From NCBI GenBank assembly GCA_018712915.1, contig DVGC01000025.1:1-64000 (forward strand): a stretch of 64,000 nt of DNA, written 5' to 3'. Shown piece after piece: positions 63,936 to 64,000 of the stretch. Both the position numbers and the translations under genes were made by a program. Numbering within the stretch: position 1 is the stretch's first letter; each line of letters begins with the position of its first letter. The notes below the pieces were generated by a model. It was not told where the DNA came from. It saw only the letters and a list, made by a program, of their open reading frames with translations, and did no database searches. The stretch is from Candidatus Copromonas faecavium (nom. illeg.) (GTDB taxonomy: Bacteria; Bacillota; Clostridia; Lachnospirales; Lachnospiraceae).

Positions 63936-64000
63936 GCTACTATTTACAAAAAGAAGTGGAAAAATCAGCTGGAATATGGTTAAATAGGAGTAGACAATTT

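Overview
The window looks like chromosome from a Clostridia member, most likely Lachnospiraceae. Supporting signs are strong AGGAGG-type ribosome sites, consensus sigma-A promoters, a three-subunit NAD-linked [FeFe]-hydrogenase, 2-hydroxyacyl-CoA dehydratase proteins, a 2,3-diaminopropionate ammonia-lyase, GW-type wall-binding repeats and a BclA-like collagen protein. Base composition looks near 50% G+C by eye. No rRNA, tRNA, CRISPR array, transposase or intact prophage was seen. All assignments come from reading the sequence; no database search was possible.

Layout. 1-8.6 kb: a GntR/FadR-type regulator, then a complete Liv-type ABC importer (binding protein, two permeases, two ATPases) joined to an IlvD/Edd-family dehydratase, then a small hotdog thioesterase. 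A palindromic site occurs upstream of the regulator and just downstream of the transporter promoter. 8.6-13.1 kb: an RND efflux pair behind a promoter that carries two dyad operators. 13.3-16.4 kb: an HtrA-like membrane protease with an NQY-repeat tail, and rarA. 16.5-18.7 kb, minus strand: the remains of a type I restriction-modification island, collapsed into two in-frame chimeras (Xre start joined to the HsdM C-terminus; RhuM joined to the HsdR C-terminus). 19-25 kb: rho, an IclR regulator, a split CHR transporter, a cytidylate-kinase-like protein, and a MATE pump behind a structured leader. 25-28 kb: ftsH split by a frameshift in a G run, and a nitrilase-family amidase.

28.1-32.3 kb, minus strand: hydC-hydB-hydA, with a Rex-like site over the promoter. 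32.4-40.1 kb: rpoB-rpoC with their own promoter and no rplKAJL in front. 40-46.6 kb: a CDF metal exporter, diaminopropionate ammonia-lyase with an insertion, a Met-rich secreted protein, and a probable spore-surface cassette: a TPR glycosyltransferase, an unlisted 53-residue protein made of three 14-residue repeats, and a collagen-like glycoprotein. 46.7-49.7 kb, minus strand: a dehydratase/activase pair. 49.8-52.8 kb: tandem repeats and a heavily structured leader before a DUF3899-like membrane protein, glpK and a second hotdog thioesterase. 52.9-57.7 kb: the str operon rpsL-rpsG-fusA and tuf, with an unusually long structured spacer between rpsL and rpsG. 57.9-63.9 kb: a secreted wall-binding protein, an M20 amidohydrolase (minus strand), and a two-component system followed by a small secreted helical protein.

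The most interesting items are the doubly chimeric restriction island, the glycosyltransferase/repeat-peptide/collagen cassette with sigma-K-like promoter matches, the 334-nt rpsL-rpsG spacer, the structured leader at 50.03-50.32 kb, and the MATE leader.
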